Shown piece by piece: positions 10,576-20,134 of a stretch of DNA of 64,000 nt. The position numbers and the translations under genes were made by a program. The DNA comes from Pyrococcus horikoshii OT3 (GTDB lineage Archaea; Methanobacteriota_B; Thermococci; Thermococcales; Thermococcaceae). The notes under the pieces are model-generated. The model was not told the DNA's origin. It saw nothing but the letters and a program-made list of their open reading frames with translations, and did no database searches. Each line of letters begins with the position of its first letter. The stretch's first letter is position 1. The stretch is from positions 1,536,662-1,600,661 of the forward strand of contig NC_000961.1 in assembly GCF_000011105.1 (NCBI RefSeq), in the 5' to 3' direction.

Positions 10576-11295
10576 TCACTTCCTTCTACCAGTCCTCCTC
10601 GCAGCGATATGACCAACCTTTCTTCCTGGTGGGGCCCTTCTTGAAGTTGTCGTTGGTTTACCTGGGTGGTGCTCCTTACCACCGAATGGATGGTTAACGG
10701 CGTTCATCTTAACACCTCTTGGAGTTGGCCAGAACTTATTCCTGGCTTTGTACTTGTAGTAAGCCTTACCAGCCTTAACTAATGGCTTCTCCAATCTTCC
10801 ACCGCCAGCAACTACACCAATCGTAGCCCTGCAATTAGGGTCAAACGCCTTGAGCTCACCGCTTGGAAGTTGAACTATAACCTTATCCTTCTCTCTAGAA
10901 ACTACGAGAGCGTAAGTCCCCCCGGCCCTCACGTACTTACCTCCGTCTCCAGGAACTCCCTCAATGTTATAGATATAAGTTCCCTCAGGGATCTTTGCAA
11001 GGGGAAGGGTATTTCCTATTTCAACTGGAGCATCTGGCCCTATATATATTTCTTGGCCGACTAGCAACCCCTCCGGAGCTATTATCAGCTTCTCCATACC
11101 ATTCTCAAATTTAACCCTTGCAACCGGGGCCGTCCTTCCTGGATCGTGCATTATCTCCTCAACAACTCCCCTTATCGTTTTGTCTTGGGTATAGTTAAGA
11201 GGAATATACTTAACAGCTCCCCTGAATCTGTGAGAGGGGGATCTAAATGTGGGACTCCCCTTACCTCTCCTTTGTTGGATTAGACTCTTACCCAT
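10576..11295 (-). CDS. rpl2p: 50S ribosomal protein L2 (uL2)
   Basis: Needed for subunit association and peptidyl-transferase centre structure. The 239 residues start [20 protein letters not shown]. The family signature is near the C-terminus ([20 protein letters not shown], about 197-216), including the conserved histidine region, with an OB/SH3-like core before it. It lies between L23 and S19. Confidence 0.97.
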   Translation of the reverse strand: MGKSLIQQRRGKGSPTFRSPSHRFRGAVKYIPLNYTQDKTIRGVVEEIMHDPGRTAPVARVKFENGMEKLIIAPEGLLVGQEIYIGPDAPVEIGNTLPLAKIPEGTYIYNIEGVPGDGGKYVRAGGTYALVVSREKDKVIVQLPSGELKAFDPNCRATIGVVAGGGRLEKPLVKAGKAYYKYKARNKFWPTPRGVKMNAVNHPFGGKEHHPGKPTTTSRRAPPGRKVGHIAARRTGRRK

Positions 11296-11306
11296 CTCAC
11301 ATCACC

Positions 11307-11567
11307 TCAGAATAATCCCAATCTGGCGGCTATTTCACTCGCGCTATATTCAGGCTTCAACTTAACGTAAGCCTTCTTTTCTCCCTTTGGCGTGATTAGC
11401 GTGTTAACTTTCTCAACCTTAACGTTGAATATCTCTTCAATGGCCTTTTTGATGTCTGTTTTGGTTGCTCTCCTATCAACGATAAAGGTTAGTTTGTTCT
11501 CCTTTTCTATCAAGGAGATTGCTTTTTCTGTTACCACAGGTCTAATTATAACTTTATAAGGATCCAT
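11307..11567 (-). CDS. rpl23p: 50S ribosomal protein L23 (uL23)
   Basis: Exit-tunnel protein that docks SRP and other nascent-chain factors. The 86 residues start [20 protein letters not shown], with the signature [20 protein letters not shown] (about 51-70). It lies between L4 and L2. Confidence 0.97.
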   Translation of the reverse strand: MDPYKVIIRPVVTEKAISLIEKENKLTFIVDRRATKTDIKKAIEEIFNVKVEKVNTLITPKGEKKAYVKLKPEYSASEIAARLGLF

Positions 11568-11573
11568 ACTTCA

Positions 11574-12341
11574 TCACCCGTATATTTCCCTAAGCCTCTC
11601 TATAGCACTAACAGTCCAAACCGTTAACCTTCCTGGGTGCGTTCCAGGAGCGAGATGCTCAACTCCAAGGTTATCAACTACCACTACATCAACTCCCGGA
11701 TGATTCCTGGCACCAAATACTATCCCCTCATTCTTACCGACCACGATCAATGGGCCTTTCGCCTTCTTGTACCTTCTACCCCTCATCTTACCCTTACCTG
11801 CTCTTACTCCACTTTTCTCCTTGGCCCTCTCTATGTCCTCCCATATTCCAAGCTTCTTGAATATCTCCCTAGTTTCCCTAGTTTTGCTAACCTTCTGAAG
11901 GTCATCAACGACTATCAAAGGTAACTGAGGAACATTATCAACTATATGGCCTCTGGATTTAACTATGTCATAATTAGCCGTTGCCGCTATTGCGCTCATT
12001 ATAGCTAATCTCCTTTCCTTCTTATTTATGCCCTCCCAAATTATCTTCTCAACCTTTGGTGGATGTGCCCTTCTTCCACCCCTAGCGAATGGGACGAAAG
12101 CTGCATACCTTGGTGGGGTCTTCAGCCTCTCAACCCTTGCCATTCCATGACCCTTTCCTATGTTCTCGGTAACCCTCCTCTTACCGGCCATTGGATCCCT
12201 ACCTTGAGGTTGTATTCTATGCGTCCAGGAAGCAATAACGGCCCTCCTAATTAGATCTGGCCTAAATGGAGTAAGGAATACCCTAGGAAGTTCTATCTCA
12301 TCAACTGGTTGACCGTTAAGGTCAAAGACCTTTACCTTCAT
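11574..12341 (-). CDS. rpl4p: 50S ribosomal protein L4 (uL4)
   Basis: Its long loop reaches the exit tunnel. The 255 residues are the archaeal form, starting [20 protein letters not shown], with the [20 protein letters not shown] loop (about 90-110) and [20 protein letters not shown] (about 185-205). It lies between L3 and L23. Confidence 0.97.
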   Translation of the reverse strand: MKVKVFDLNGQPVDEIELPRVFLTPFRPDLIRRAVIASWTHRIQPQGRDPMAGKRRVTENIGKGHGMARVERLKTPPRYAAFVPFARGGRRAHPPKVEKIIWEGINKKERRLAIMSAIAATANYDIVKSRGHIVDNVPQLPLIVVDDLQKVSKTRETREIFKKLGIWEDIERAKEKSGVRAGKGKMRGRRYKKAKGPLIVVGKNEGIVFGARNHPGVDVVVVDNLGVEHLAPGTHPGRLTVWTVSAIERLREIYG

Positions 12342-12351
12342 TTATCTCACC

Positions 12352-13440
12352 TCACTGCTTTGACTCAACACTAACATAGGTTATCTGAGGCCTCTGAACA
12401 GGAGGCTTCTTCTTTGGAGGTCTTATCGCGGGCCTAACCCTAATTATCCTCTTTATCGCCCCAGGAACTGAACCTGCTATCATCATGAAATCGCCCCTGA
12501 CGATTCCATAGTGTGGAAAGCCACCCTTTGGCGTTATTTCAATTTCATTACCATCAATAACAAGCTTTCCGTTCTCTCCTATGGCTATTAACCTCTTATT
12601 AAGTTCAGTTCTGTGGTGGAAGCCCATTTGTCCAGCCATTGGAACCGTCCACATTACTCTAGCTGGATGCCATGGGCCTATGGAACCTACCTTCCTTCTT
12701 CCCTTACTATCCTTATGAGCCCTAAGCTTAATTCCCCATCTCTTCACCGGCCCCTGAGTACCCTTACCCTTCGTTACCGCTATAACATCAAGAAGTTCCC
12801 CTTCCTTGAGGACTTCTCCAACCCTAATTTCCTTTCCAAGCTTCTCCTTTATGTAGTTAAATTTCTCTTCAACGCTCGTTCCACCAATTGCGTATTCCAT
12901 TACTTCAGGCTTCTTCTTTAGCTTTATAACCCAGGGTTGAGTCGATACTAGCGCTCTTACCTCGACTATTTCTCCCTCTTTTATCATATCCTCAAGTGCT
13001 CCTAACTTCTGCTCGAACTCTTCCTGAGTGTAATCTTTAGGTAGGGTTGCTATCCTCCTTCCCAGGAATTGATAGAATGTGAACTTCCTCCCCTTACCCT
13101 TCTTACTTGGAGTGTAATTATCAAGCTCAAAGTCTGGAACTATGACTTCACCCGCCGTCTCTAGCCCTAAATAACCTTGCCTGTATGCCCTTATTCCGAA
13201 GACTCTCAACGGAGGAGTTTCAATTATAGTGACTGGCATGAATATCTCCTTTCCGTTGGTAAGCCCTGGTTCGTCATCGATCATTAATATATGAGTCATC
13301 CCCGCTTTATATCCTGCAAAGCCTAGCATTCTAACTTCGGTCTCCTTTGGCCAGCTCCTGATCCTTGGAACTATACTCTTTGCCCTTTTCCTTGGACTGA
13401 AAGCAAGTGATCCTTTCCTTGGCCTATGAATCTTTCCCAT
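12352..13440 (-). CDS. rpl3p: 50S ribosomal protein L3 (uL3)
   Basis: Early-assembly protein close to the peptidyl-transferase centre. It has 362 residues of the archaeal/eukaryotic type. Seen in the sequence: the start [20 protein letters not shown], the central [20 protein letters not shown] stretch (about 222-241), and [20 protein letters not shown] (about 268-287). It is the first ribosomal protein of the operon, one base after the SPOUT methyltransferase gene. Confidence 0.97.
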   Translation of the reverse strand: MGKIHRPRKGSLAFSPRKRAKSIVPRIRSWPKETEVRMLGFAGYKAGMTHILMIDDEPGLTNGKEIFMPVTIIETPPLRVFGIRAYRQGYLGLETAGEVIVPDFELDNYTPSKKGKGRKFTFYQFLGRRIATLPKDYTQEEFEQKLGALEDMIKEGEIVEVRALVSTQPWVIKLKKKPEVMEYAIGGTSVEEKFNYIKEKLGKEIRVGEVLKEGELLDVIAVTKGKGTQGPVKRWGIKLRAHKDSKGRRKVGSIGPWHPARVMWTVPMAGQMGFHHRTELNKRLIAIGENGKLVIDGNEIEITPKGGFPHYGIVRGDFMMIAGSVPGAIKRIIRVRPAIRPPKKKPPVQRPQITYVSVESKQ

Positions 13441-13441
13441 T

Positions 13442-14218
13442 TCAATCCCTCCTCATGATATTAAATATCGCAAGAGTCGCCAACACGGCTTCCTCAGTCC
13501 TTACAGTCCTTGTTTTTTGATTAGGGATTGTATTGAGCACGAGATCAAATTCATATTTTTCCTTAAACTCTTCCAATATCTCAAACACACCTTTTCGAGG
13601 TGATCCAAACACTATACCTACCTCGCCCTCGAGGGGCACTTCGGCATCTCTCACATCAACTCCCCTACGGGAAGTTGCGATGACTACGTCAAGGTCAGCA
13701 TTTTTAAGTGTTTTTGCCAAACTTTTTTTACTCCAATGAACCTTATACCCCCAATACCCAGGAGGCTCGGCCGGAACGACCCTTAAAGGCTTTACTGAGA
13801 TTATCTTAAATGTTCCCCGGCCCTCCTCAGCAATCCCCTTTACTAAAGCAGGCCTATCCAAGCCAATATCTGCAAAGATTTTCTTGCCCCTTCTGAATGC
13901 AAACCCTTCCCTTATCTCTCCAATCCTGGGACTTGTTTTTTCCTTATGGCTTGGTATCTGGAGAGGAGGCATTACACCAGCATACCTGAGTTCGGGCATT
14001 ATAGGGAATATTCTCTTCCTAAGGTACTGGGGAGTCTCAACGTACTCGAGCAATGTTTTAATGAGTCTTCCATCCCTGCCCCCTGCTTTATATATCCATA
14101 TGTGCTCGACTCCGAATATTGCACATGCCCTTGCAATTTGTCCTACTTTATACGCCTTGAGTTTTAGGTCGCTAGTTTCTTCAAGCAGGGAATCTGGAAT
14201 GAAGACATGCCAGCTCAT
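13442..14218 (-). CDS. Putative SPOUT-class RNA methyltransferase (MTH1/C9orf114 family)
   Basis: First cistron of the ribosomal operon, 258 residues. It matches the archaeal family typified by the M. thermautotrophicus MT0001 structure and human SPOUT1: a trefoil-knot (SPOUT) methyltransferase with an OB-like insertion (about 75-155). The knot region is the C-terminal part with [15 protein letters not shown] (about 197-211) and [19 protein letters not shown] (about 225-243). Predicted role: SAM-dependent methylation of rRNA or another RNA; the target is unknown. Its place directly before L3 suggests a ribosome-assembly job. The ATG follows GGAGGGCAACA. Confidence 0.8.
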   Translation of the reverse strand: MSWHVFIPDSLLEETSDLKLKAYKVGQIARACAIFGVEHIWIYKAGGRDGRLIKTLLEYVETPQYLRKRIFPIMPELRYAGVMPPLQIPSHKEKTSPRIGEIREGFAFRRGKKIFADIGLDRPALVKGIAEEGRGTFKIISVKPLRVVPAEPPGYWGYKVHWSKKSLAKTLKNADLDVVIATSRRGVDVRDAEVPLEGEVGIVFGSPRKGVFEILEEFKEKYEFDLVLNTIPNQKTRTVRTEEAVLATLAIFNIMRRD

Positions 14219-14262
14219 TGTTGCCCTCCGAGAGATTTTCTTAGACCAAAGACTGTTGTGGT

Positions 14263-14274
14263 GTTTTTATAAAA
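14263..14274 (-). promoter_or_regulatory. Predicted TATA box of the ribosomal super-operon
   Basis: On the minus strand the bases read CTTTTATAAAAA, centred 50 bases before the ATG of the first cistron. This predicts a transcription start near 14243 and a leader of about 25 bases containing GGAGGG. A second A/T element, CTTTTAAAT, lies just upstream. The imperfect inverted repeat at about 14284-14312 may instead end the upstream CBS gene. Confidence 0.5.
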
Positions 14275-14357
14275 GATTTAAAAGGCTTTCGAAGGTTTCC
14301 ACCCTCGAAGATTGATAATTCTTAAAAAATTTTTGCAAAAGCCATAAGAGAACAGAT

Positions 14358-15206
14358 TCATGCTTTAGACTTAACGAGAACCTTTAATAAGTCGAAATCT
14401 CTTATTAAACCAATTAAATCTCCCTCTCCCCTTATTACGGGTAGTTGTTCTATACTATACTTGGCCATTTTTAGGGCCACTTCATGCACCGTCATGTGGG
14501 GAGTAGCGACTATTACATCTCTAGTCATTATCTCGGCCACTGGCTTGTTCGGAAGTTGAAGTTCAAACTTCTCAAATAACAACGTTGGATGACTTTCGAG
14601 AATCCATTCTTCCTCACTAGAGGCCGCTAGTTCCGTACTCTTCATTATTCTTACTATCTCACTATCCCTCAGTAGATCCGTCTCATCAACTATCCCAACC
14701 AAGTTACCTTCACTATCAACAACTGGGAGGGCCATTGAGTTAGAGAGTAGCAACGCCTTTAAAGCTGCCTTGAGTGGAGTTCCTTCCCATACTATGCTCA
14801 CATACCTCTGATAATAGGGCTCTATCTCGACTCCCTTGTACTTTTCACTCTTTGCAAAATATCTCCTTATAATATCGCCAACTGTAAGTATTCCAACGGG
14901 TTTCCCTTTACTATCAACAACCACAACACGCCTATAGTCATATTCAAGCATTAGTTTAGCCGCTTTCTTTAGAGTATCATTCTCTTTTACAACTGGAACA
15001 TCTCTCTTAACAAGCATTGCTAGTTGCTCTTCATCTGGATTAACTAGAATTCTCTTCACACTTATTATTCCCACAAGCTTACCTTCCTTATTAACTACGG
15101 GAAAGCTTCTAACCTTATACTTTTTAAATAGCTCAAGGGCATAATTCCTTGTTGCAGGCAATGTTATCGTAACAGGGTTTTGGGTCATTATGGTCTTTAC
15201 TCTCAC
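14358..15206 (-). CDS. Protein with four CBS domains
   Basis: The 282 residues consist of two tandem CBS pairs (Bateman modules), roughly residues 3-60, 65-120, 133-190 and 220-280. Each has the repeated pattern TVxEAxxxMxxxxxxxLPVVDxxGxLVGIVxxxD, for example ALPVVDSEGNLVGIVDETDL. Such modules bind adenosine nucleotides or SAM and act as energy or ligand sensors. No catalytic domain is attached, so the partner is unknown. A GTG start at 15206 is chosen because AGGTGA lies five bases before it; the longer frame begins at the GTG inside that site. Confidence 0.85.
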   Translation of the reverse strand: MRVKTIMTQNPVTITLPATRNYALELFKKYKVRSFPVVNKEGKLVGIISVKRILVNPDEEQLAMLVKRDVPVVKENDTLKKAAKLMLEYDYRRVVVVDSKGKPVGILTVGDIIRRYFAKSEKYKGVEIEPYYQRYVSIVWEGTPLKAALKALLLSNSMALPVVDSEGNLVGIVDETDLLRDSEIVRIMKSTELAASSEEEWILESHPTLLFEKFELQLPNKPVAEIMTRDVIVATPHMTVHEVALKMAKYSIEQLPVIRGEGDLIGLIRDFDLLKVLVKSKA

Positions 15207-15330
15207 CCATATCACCTAATAGCATTTAGGCACAGAGAACCATATTTAAATCTTATTGAAAAATGTTGGGTAAGATGCCCACTTTGTAATTAATCCTCAT
15301 GTAATGAAGATAGAAAAGGTAGTAAAATTG

Positions 15331-15726
15331 TCACTCCCTGAAAATCCTTATGTTAGGGGGAGTAATTATTACTTTTGATTCATTTTTACATAGCTTTGCA
15401 ATGTCCCAACCAAATGTTTCAGCCGTCATTCTTAGCTGTTCGGCCACCTTCGTCAATAGTTCAGGCTTAGATTCCAAGGGAGTTAAATCTGCTATAACAA
15501 TATTACCTGCACTAATTTCTTCTGAGACATTCTTCAGATCAGCATAAGTTGAAATTGAAACCTTCTTTATATAAGTGACTTTTGGCTTTATTATTTCTTT
15601 AACAAGCTTATCTTCTTCAACAGGCACTAGCTCTACTTCAGAAGGCTCCTCTTTTACTTTCTCCTTTAGTGATGGAAGAGCTTTTCTTTGAGTGTCGCTC
15701 TTTTTAAGCTTGTCAAAGAGACCCAC
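15331..15726 (-). CDS. sepF: Cell division protein SepF (archaeal, DUF552)
   Basis: SepF anchors FtsZ to the membrane. The 131 residues begin MGLFDKLKKSD, a short amphipathic membrane-targeting segment; a linker rich in Glu/Lys/Pro follows. The SepF core is at about 50-131 (VSISTYADLKNVSEEISAGN, IVIADLTPLESKPELLTKVA), ending TPPNIRIFRE. The GTG start is supported by GAGGTG just upstream and by the fit of MGLF to the family. Three more upstream codons are in frame. Confidence 0.88.
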   Translation of the reverse strand: MGLFDKLKKSDTQRKALPSLKEKVKEEPSEVELVPVEEDKLVKEIIKPKVTYIKKVSISTYADLKNVSEEISAGNIVIADLTPLESKPELLTKVAEQLRMTAETFGWDIAKLCKNESKVIITPPNIRIFRE

Positions 15727-15789
15727 CTTCACCACCTCTGTCCTCGTAATAGACTATCGAATTCATTTCCAGCCAAATGCTTATAACCT

Positions 15790-17031
15790 TTATTCCAATA
15801 TCACTTCCCTCCAGACTCTCTTAACCCCTTCCATATATTCGGGTAACGTCGCCACTAATAAAATCCACCTAGGTGTCTGACGTCTTTTTATAGCAGAGGC
15901 CAACGGAGTTACCTTTCCTATTGGTTCAACCTTACCTCCAGATAATAAAACATTGACCTCAACCTGCTTAAGCCTCGGTTCGCTCAATATCAACTCTGGA
16001 ATGGAGAGCTCAACCATGACTTCCCCCTCTCTTGCTCCCACAATTTCAGCTAACTCACTTTCAATTTTCTTCCTCTTTTTTTGACTTCTATATAAAGTAG
16101 TTAACGATTTCTTTTCTTCAGCCGTCAAATCTTCCGGCCCTATTATCACAGCAGCCTTGAATAATTTTCTCCTTCTAATTCTCCTAATTATATCTCCAGG
16201 AAAATCTCCCAGATCCTCTAACTCTATCACGAGCCTGTCATCGGTCATTTTCCAAAAATCTTCAAGCTCACCTTCATCTAACGCGAATTCAACGGCCCTT
16301 ATCAGCATCCCCTCCGCTATTTTCACCGTTCTATGGAAATACACCCGGGAGTACATCAAGGATCTAGCAACTAACATTCCCTCAACGGCTTCGATACCCT
16401 TCTCATCAATGACTAGTTCTCCATTAAAAACCCTCATCACGGTAAGTAACCTCTCTAGGTCTATTATACCGTGGGCAACTCCAGTATAATGGGCATCTCT
16501 AGTTAGATAATCGAGCTGATCGACGTCAATATCTCCATGAATTATCATCCTCAAATACCTTTTCTTATGTTTCCCAACTATTAACTCCCCCACTTCCCTA
16601 GGTTCGTAACCTAATGAGGAGATAATATCCGGTAATTCTCCCCCATCCTCACATATCTGAATCTTCCCCTCGACTATTCTCCTGCTGACCTCCATATGAT
16701 CGTGAAAGTCCAATCTATCCCTGTATATCCTCTCGAAAGTATGACTAAAGGGGCCATGACCTATATCATGAAGGAGGGCCGCCAGCTGAATTAGTAGACT
16801 ATCTTCCCTAGGAAGTTGAAGCTCTAGGGATAATTTCCTTGCCAAATACCATGTTCCTAGAGAATGTTCGAATCTCGTATGATTTGCTCCTGGATATACA
16901 AGATTTGCCAATCCAAGCTGTTTTACACCACGAAGTCTCTGAAATTCGGGGGTATCTACAAGTTTTATTATTTCTTCAGGGATCCTCATACTTCCATGAA
17001 CAGCATCATGTATTATTTTCCCATCACTCAA
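15790..17031 (-). CDS. HD-superfamily phosphohydrolase (dGTPase-like)
   Basis: 413 residues. The HD metal-binding motif is clear: NHTRFEHSLGTWYLARKL (about 49-66) and LAALLHDIGHGPFSHTFERI (about 83-102), with a later Asp in GDIDVDQLDYLTRD (about 165-178). The family includes deoxynucleoside triphosphate triphosphohydrolases and other metal-dependent phosphatases; the substrate here is not predictable. It lies downstream of a histone-divergent intergenic region and upstream of sepF in the same direction. Confidence 0.85.
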   Translation of the reverse strand: MSDGKIIHDAVHGSMRIPEEIIKLVDTPEFQRLRGVKQLGLANLVYPGANHTRFEHSLGTWYLARKLSLELQLPREDSLLIQLAALLHDIGHGPFSHTFERIYRDRLDFHDHMEVSRRIVEGKIQICEDGGELPDIISSLGYEPREVGELIVGKHKKRYLRMIIHGDIDVDQLDYLTRDAHYTGVAHGIIDLERLLTVMRVFNGELVIDEKGIEAVEGMLVARSLMYSRVYFHRTVKIAEGMLIRAVEFALDEGELEDFWKMTDDRLVIELEDLGDFPGDIIRRIRRRKLFKAAVIIGPEDLTAEEKKSLTTLYRSQKKRKKIESELAEIVGAREGEVMVELSIPELILSEPRLKQVEVNVLLSGGKVEPIGKVTPLASAIKRRQTPRWILLVATLPEYMEGVKRVWREVILE

Positions 17032-17266
17032 ATTCTCTCCCCCAAATAAAATTTTTGAAGGTCTTTAATTCCTTTTCTCTATGAATGAACTTCTCGCGAT
17101 CTTAAACCTATCTAGTATAGTTTTACTTATACTTAATTTGTGAGTAATTATTTCAAGTTGCCTCAATTCAGCTAAGCCCCAGAAATTTCACGCTGTTAAG
17201 ACAATTAGTTAACCATGTTGAATTATCAATGTGAATAAATTACCAGAAGGCTCAAATTCCGAAAAG
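17032..17266. other. Intergenic region between the HD gene and the histone gene
   Basis: AT-rich spacer between two divergent genes. Apart from the histone promoter at its right end I see no gene, tRNA or snoRNA-like motif. The HD gene probably starts transcription within the first 60 bases (minus-strand AATTTTATTT near 17046-17056), but that element is weak. Confidence 0.5.
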
Positions 17267-17275
17267 TTTATATAT
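17259..17275 (+). promoter_or_regulatory. Histone promoter (BRE plus TATA)
   Basis: The bases CCGAAAAG (a purine-rich BRE-like element) run straight into TTTATATAT. This is a strong archaeal promoter, predicting transcription from about 17297 and a 40-base leader with GGAGGTG. The same CCGAAAAG octamer precedes the TATA element of the alba gene at 61942-61958. Confidence 0.75.
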
Positions 17276-17337
17276 CTCTATTTTCAAAAAACAGATTGCA
17301 AATACCCCACAAATAACAAAATCTGGAGGTGTGGATG

Positions 17338-17541
17338 ATGGGAGAATTACCAATTGCCCCAGTTGACAGACTTATTAGAAAGGCAGGTGCCGAGAGGGTC
17401 AGCGAGCAAGCTGCAAAGGTTCTCGCCGAGTACCTTGAAGAGTACGCAATCGAGATTGCAAAGAAGGCCGTTGAGTTTGCAAGGCACGCTGGAAGAAAGA
17501 CCGTCAAGGTTGAGGACATTAAGCTCGCTATTAAGAGCTGA
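17338..17541 (+). CDS. Archaeal histone (HPyA type)
   Basis: Chromatin protein of 67 residues with a single histone fold, which dimerises and wraps DNA. It starts [20 protein letters not shown] and ends [14 protein letters not shown]; the residues RKAGAERVS and GRKTVKVED are the DNA-contacting loops of the HMf/HPyA family. Two adjacent ATGs follow GGAGGTG; the second (17338) is used because it gives better spacing and the known family N-terminus. Confidence 0.96.
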   Translation: MGELPIAPVDRLIRKAGAERVSEQAAKVLAEYLEEYAIEIAKKAVEFARHAGRKTVKVEDIKLAIKS

Positions 17542-17543
17542 AC

Positions 17544-17569
17544 TCTTCTCTTTGGTCTTTTTTAATTTT
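17544..17569 (+). terminator. T-rich terminator of the histone gene
   Basis: Directly after the stop codon the non-template strand has three pyrimidine runs, ending TCTTTTTTAATTTT. Oligo-T tracts without a hairpin are the usual intrinsic termination signal in Thermococcales. Confidence 0.6.
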
Positions 17570-17579
17570 GAGCATTATC

Positions 17580-17589
17580 TTTTAAAATA
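17580..17589 (+). promoter_or_regulatory. TATA box of mptA (leaderless)
   Basis: TTTTAAAATA is centred 26 bases before the GTG at 17611, the standard archaeal TATA-to-start distance. The mRNA therefore probably begins at the start codon, and no ribosome binding site is present. Confidence 0.6.
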
Positions 17590-17610
17590 GCACATTTCTT
17601 TAGAGTCTTG

Positions 17611-18420
17611 GTGAGAGAATTGTTTATCGAAACACAAGAGAAAGAGCCCGAAATAAAGATTCCTCTTCCAAGAGTTGGGATAACGAACCTCAGAACAATA
17701 GCAAAAATAAACTGGAAGGGTAGAGTTTATACTTTTATACCAACCTTTGAGATTACAATAGACCTCCCTAGAGAGAAAAAAGGAATCCACATGAGCAGAT
17801 TGGTTGAGAGCATTACGGATGCCATGAGTGAAGCAATAGAAGAAGAAGTGAAAAAAATACATACATCCCTGGAAGAGCTAGCATTAGCAGTAATTCAGAG
17901 ATTAGAAGAAAAACACAGACATAAAAGAGCAGAAGTATGGATAAGAACAACCTTAATACTTGAAAAGATGACACCGGCCAGCAATAAACTTAGTTACGAG
18001 CCATATGATGTTGAAGTAGGAGTGATAAAAGAGGGTGACAAAATTAAGAAGACATTAAAGGTTAAAGTCATTGGAAACACTGCTTGTCCACATGCAATGG
18101 CCAACAATGAAGGAAAAACGCACATTCAAAGAGCAATAGGAGAGCTTGAAGTAACTACAGACTTTAATGAATATGTCACCCTAGAAGATATGATAGAAGT
18201 CGTTGAGAGCTCCTTCAGCTCACCGACTTATACACTCTTAAAAACACCAGACGAAAATTCCGTTGTGAGGAGAATGTACGAAAATCCAAAATTCGTAGAA
18301 GATGTAGCAAGAGAAATTCTAATTAAGGCAAAGAAAAAATTCCCAGGAAAAATTCATGTGAAAGTGGTCAGCAATGAAAGCATTCATAAGCACGATGTAA
18401 TAGCAGAGGCATGGGCTTAA
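17611..18420 (+). CDS. mptA: GTP cyclohydrolase MptA (GTP cyclohydrolase IV)
   Basis: First enzyme of archaeal pterin biosynthesis: converts GTP to 7,8-dihydroneopterin 2',3'-cyclic phosphate in an Fe(II)-dependent reaction. The 269 residues belong to the FolE2/COG1469 tunnel-fold family. Seen: [17 protein letters not shown] near the N-terminus, the metal-site CPHAM (about 154-158) and the following THIQRA. A TTG one codon upstream is also in frame; GTG at 17611 is preferred because it coincides with the predicted transcription start. Its 3' end overlaps the convergent archaemetzincin gene by 53 bases. Confidence 0.9.
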
Positions 18421-19006
18421 CTTTCCTTTTTAACTCCCTCAGACATGAATTACAATAGGAGGGAGCCCTTCTATCCCAATCTTTTAGGTCATTGGGGGGA
18501 TTCATAACACAGTCGTTTTTACAATGCGATAACCCGTAAAGATGCCCAATTTCGTGTAAAACCCCTTTAAAAACTCTTTCAACAAATAATTCTCTATTTT
18601 CTGTATAGAAAGGTTTTATAGATAAAGCTAGGACATTATAATTTCCTATTGAAACCTGAATTCCAAGATATTTTTTATATATGTCAAAATATTGCTTTCT
18701 TGAACCTATTGGAAACGTGGTTATCCCAAAGATTTTTGTGAGCGTGTCATCCTTCACATCATCCCTCATCTCCACAAGCTTCCCATACAGAGCTTCAACA
18801 ACGGCCTCGAAGGGATACATCTTTATGTATCCGTTCCCCGCATTAACCCTAACAAGCATTCCTGGGGGAAGTTTTATTTTTCCAGCATAAATGGGAATTA
18901 TCCCAAGGTTAACATCCTTCATAAACCTTCTTACCCTATCGTAAACTTCAAAGAACAACCATTTAAATTCATCCCCACCCATGTAAACGAAGGCTATCCT
19001 CTCCAT
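18368..19006 (-). CDS. amzA: Archaemetzincin (zinc metallopeptidase)
   Basis: Metzincin-family protease of 212 residues. The zinc site is [12 protein letters not shown] (about 151-162), matching HExxHxxGxxH, followed by the family's cysteine pattern ([10 protein letters not shown] and later [11 protein letters not shown]), which binds a second, structural zinc. Compared with other archaemetzincins the N-terminal half is divergent, and there is an extra C-terminal tail that ends in CFHC and is encoded over the end of mptA. Start: ATG at 19006, 26 bases after a TATA element (leaderless). A second, separate archaemetzincin gene lies at 45920-46476. Substrate unknown. Confidence 0.88.
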
Positions 19007-19025
19007 CGAAGAACTAAAAACTCAA

Positions 19026-19038
19026 TTTAAATATATAA
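19026..19038. promoter_or_regulatory. Shared TATA region of divergent amzA and DUF998 genes
   Basis: TTTAAATATATAA lies between two divergent genes 58 bases apart. Read on the minus strand its centre is about 26 bases from the amzA ATG (leaderless). Read on the plus strand it predicts a start near 19056, a few bases from the GGAGG that precedes the ATG at 19064. One A/T element may serve both directions. Confidence 0.5.
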
Positions 19039-19063
19039 AAATTACCTTTGGAGGATTCTTACG

Positions 19064-19534
19064 ATGAAAAGAGAGGTCACAATAGTCATGGTAATTTACT
19101 TTATAATTGGACTAGCCTTAGTTATAAGTCAAAACCCATGGTTTTCATTTACTAAAAACGCTCTCAGTGACATGGGTTCCGCTAAAAATCCAAAAGGTTG
19201 GATGTTCAATCTTTACATAATAGGGCTCGGAATTATTGGAATCATAGTTGCAAACTTATTGAACAGGAACCTGCTAAAAATCTCAATGATACTACTAATT
19301 CTTGTTGGAATATTCCCAGAAGAAGAGCCACCTCACACACCGTCAGCGATCCTTATGTATTTACTGTCCTTTATAGATATGGGATTATACAGCAGAACTT
19401 GGAGGATAATAGCAACTATAACATTCACGATAATGGTGATACTAGTAAGCTTTAAAATTGGGCTTGCAATTCCCGAATTGATCGGGGCAGCGGCAATCTT
19501 ATCTTACATTTTATACCTAGGGTGGAAGAGATGA
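19064..19534 (+). CDS. DUF998 family membrane protein
   Basis: 156 residues with about five hydrophobic segments (roughly 7-24, 47-63, 69-84, 92-106, 113-150). The segment NPWFSFTKNALSDMGSAKNP after the first helix, with NALSDMG, is the recognisable part of the DUF998 family, whose function is unknown. ATG is preceded by GGAGG at nine bases. Its stop codon overlaps the next ATG (ATGA), so it is translationally coupled to the PP-loop gene. Confidence 0.75.
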   Translation: MKREVTIVMVIYFIIGLALVISQNPWFSFTKNALSDMGSAKNPKGWMFNLYIIGLGIIGIIVANLLNRNLLKISMILLILVGIFPEEEPPHTPSAILMYLLSFIDMGLYSRTWRIIATITFTIMVILVSFKIGLAIPELIGAAAILSYILYLGWKR

Positions 19535-20127
19535 GGGTGATAGGTCTATTAAGCTCTGGAATAGATTCCCCAGTTGCAATTCACTTAATGGCAAGTAGGG
19601 GAGCAGAGGTCTATCCCTTACACTTTAGACAGGATGAAATAAAAGAGAAAAAAGCTAGGAAGCTTGTTAGTAGACTTAAAGAGATTCACGGTGAAAAAGT
19701 TAAGGACCTTAAAGTAGTGGATGCACTTAAAGTTCAAGGGCCGGTTTTTGAAAAGCTTAGAGAGTTAAAGAGGGAGAAATGGATCTGCATATTTTGCAAG
19801 TACACGATGTATATGGTTGCGGAGAAGTATGCAAGAGAAGTAGGAGCGGAGGCTATAGTTACTGGAGACTCCCTAGGGCAGGTTGCTTCTCAGACATTAG
19901 ACAACCTCATGGTAATAAGCACTGCAACAAATTTGCCAATAATAAGACCACTTATAGCTCTAGACAAGGAAGAAATAGTAAGAATAGCCAAAGAAATAGG
20001 GACCTTCGAGATAAGCATAGAGAATGAGCCTCCCTGTCCATTCCTTCCAAAGTTCCCAGTGGTAAGGGCTGGATTTAGCCAATTTAGGAAAATTCTTGAG
20101 GAGATAAGAGAAGTACTCCCAAAGTGA
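19531..20127 (+). CDS. ThiI-like PP-loop ATPase without a THUMP domain
   Basis: 198 residues. The PP-loop LLSSGIDSPVAIHLMASRG (about 5-23) corresponds to the SGGxDSPVA motif of ThiI, the 4-thiouridine tRNA sulfurtransferase. Other landmarks are CIFCKYTMY (about 87-95), the GDSLGQVASQTLDNL loop (about 111-125) typical of ThiI, and CPFLPKFP. The N-terminal ferredoxin-like and THUMP domains that bind tRNA are absent, so it either works with a separate RNA-binding partner or has another substrate. Start: ATG at 19531 overlapping the upstream stop; an in-frame GTG nine bases earlier belongs to the binding site. Confidence 0.8.
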   Translation: MRVIGLLSSGIDSPVAIHLMASRGAEVYPLHFRQDEIKEKKARKLVSRLKEIHGEKVKDLKVVDALKVQGPVFEKLRELKREKWICIFCKYTMYMVAEKYAREVGAEAIVTGDSLGQVASQTLDNLMVISTATNLPIIRPLIALDKEEIVRIAKEIGTFEISIENEPPCPFLPKFPVVRAGFSQFRKILEEIREVLPK

Positions 20128-20134
20128 AGTCACA

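Noticed and set aside
17080-17142. A 20-codon hydrophobic open frame (ATG to TGA) between the HD gene and the histone gene.
   Set aside because: No ribosome binding site or promoter at the right distance, and its length is expected by chance in AT-rich DNA.
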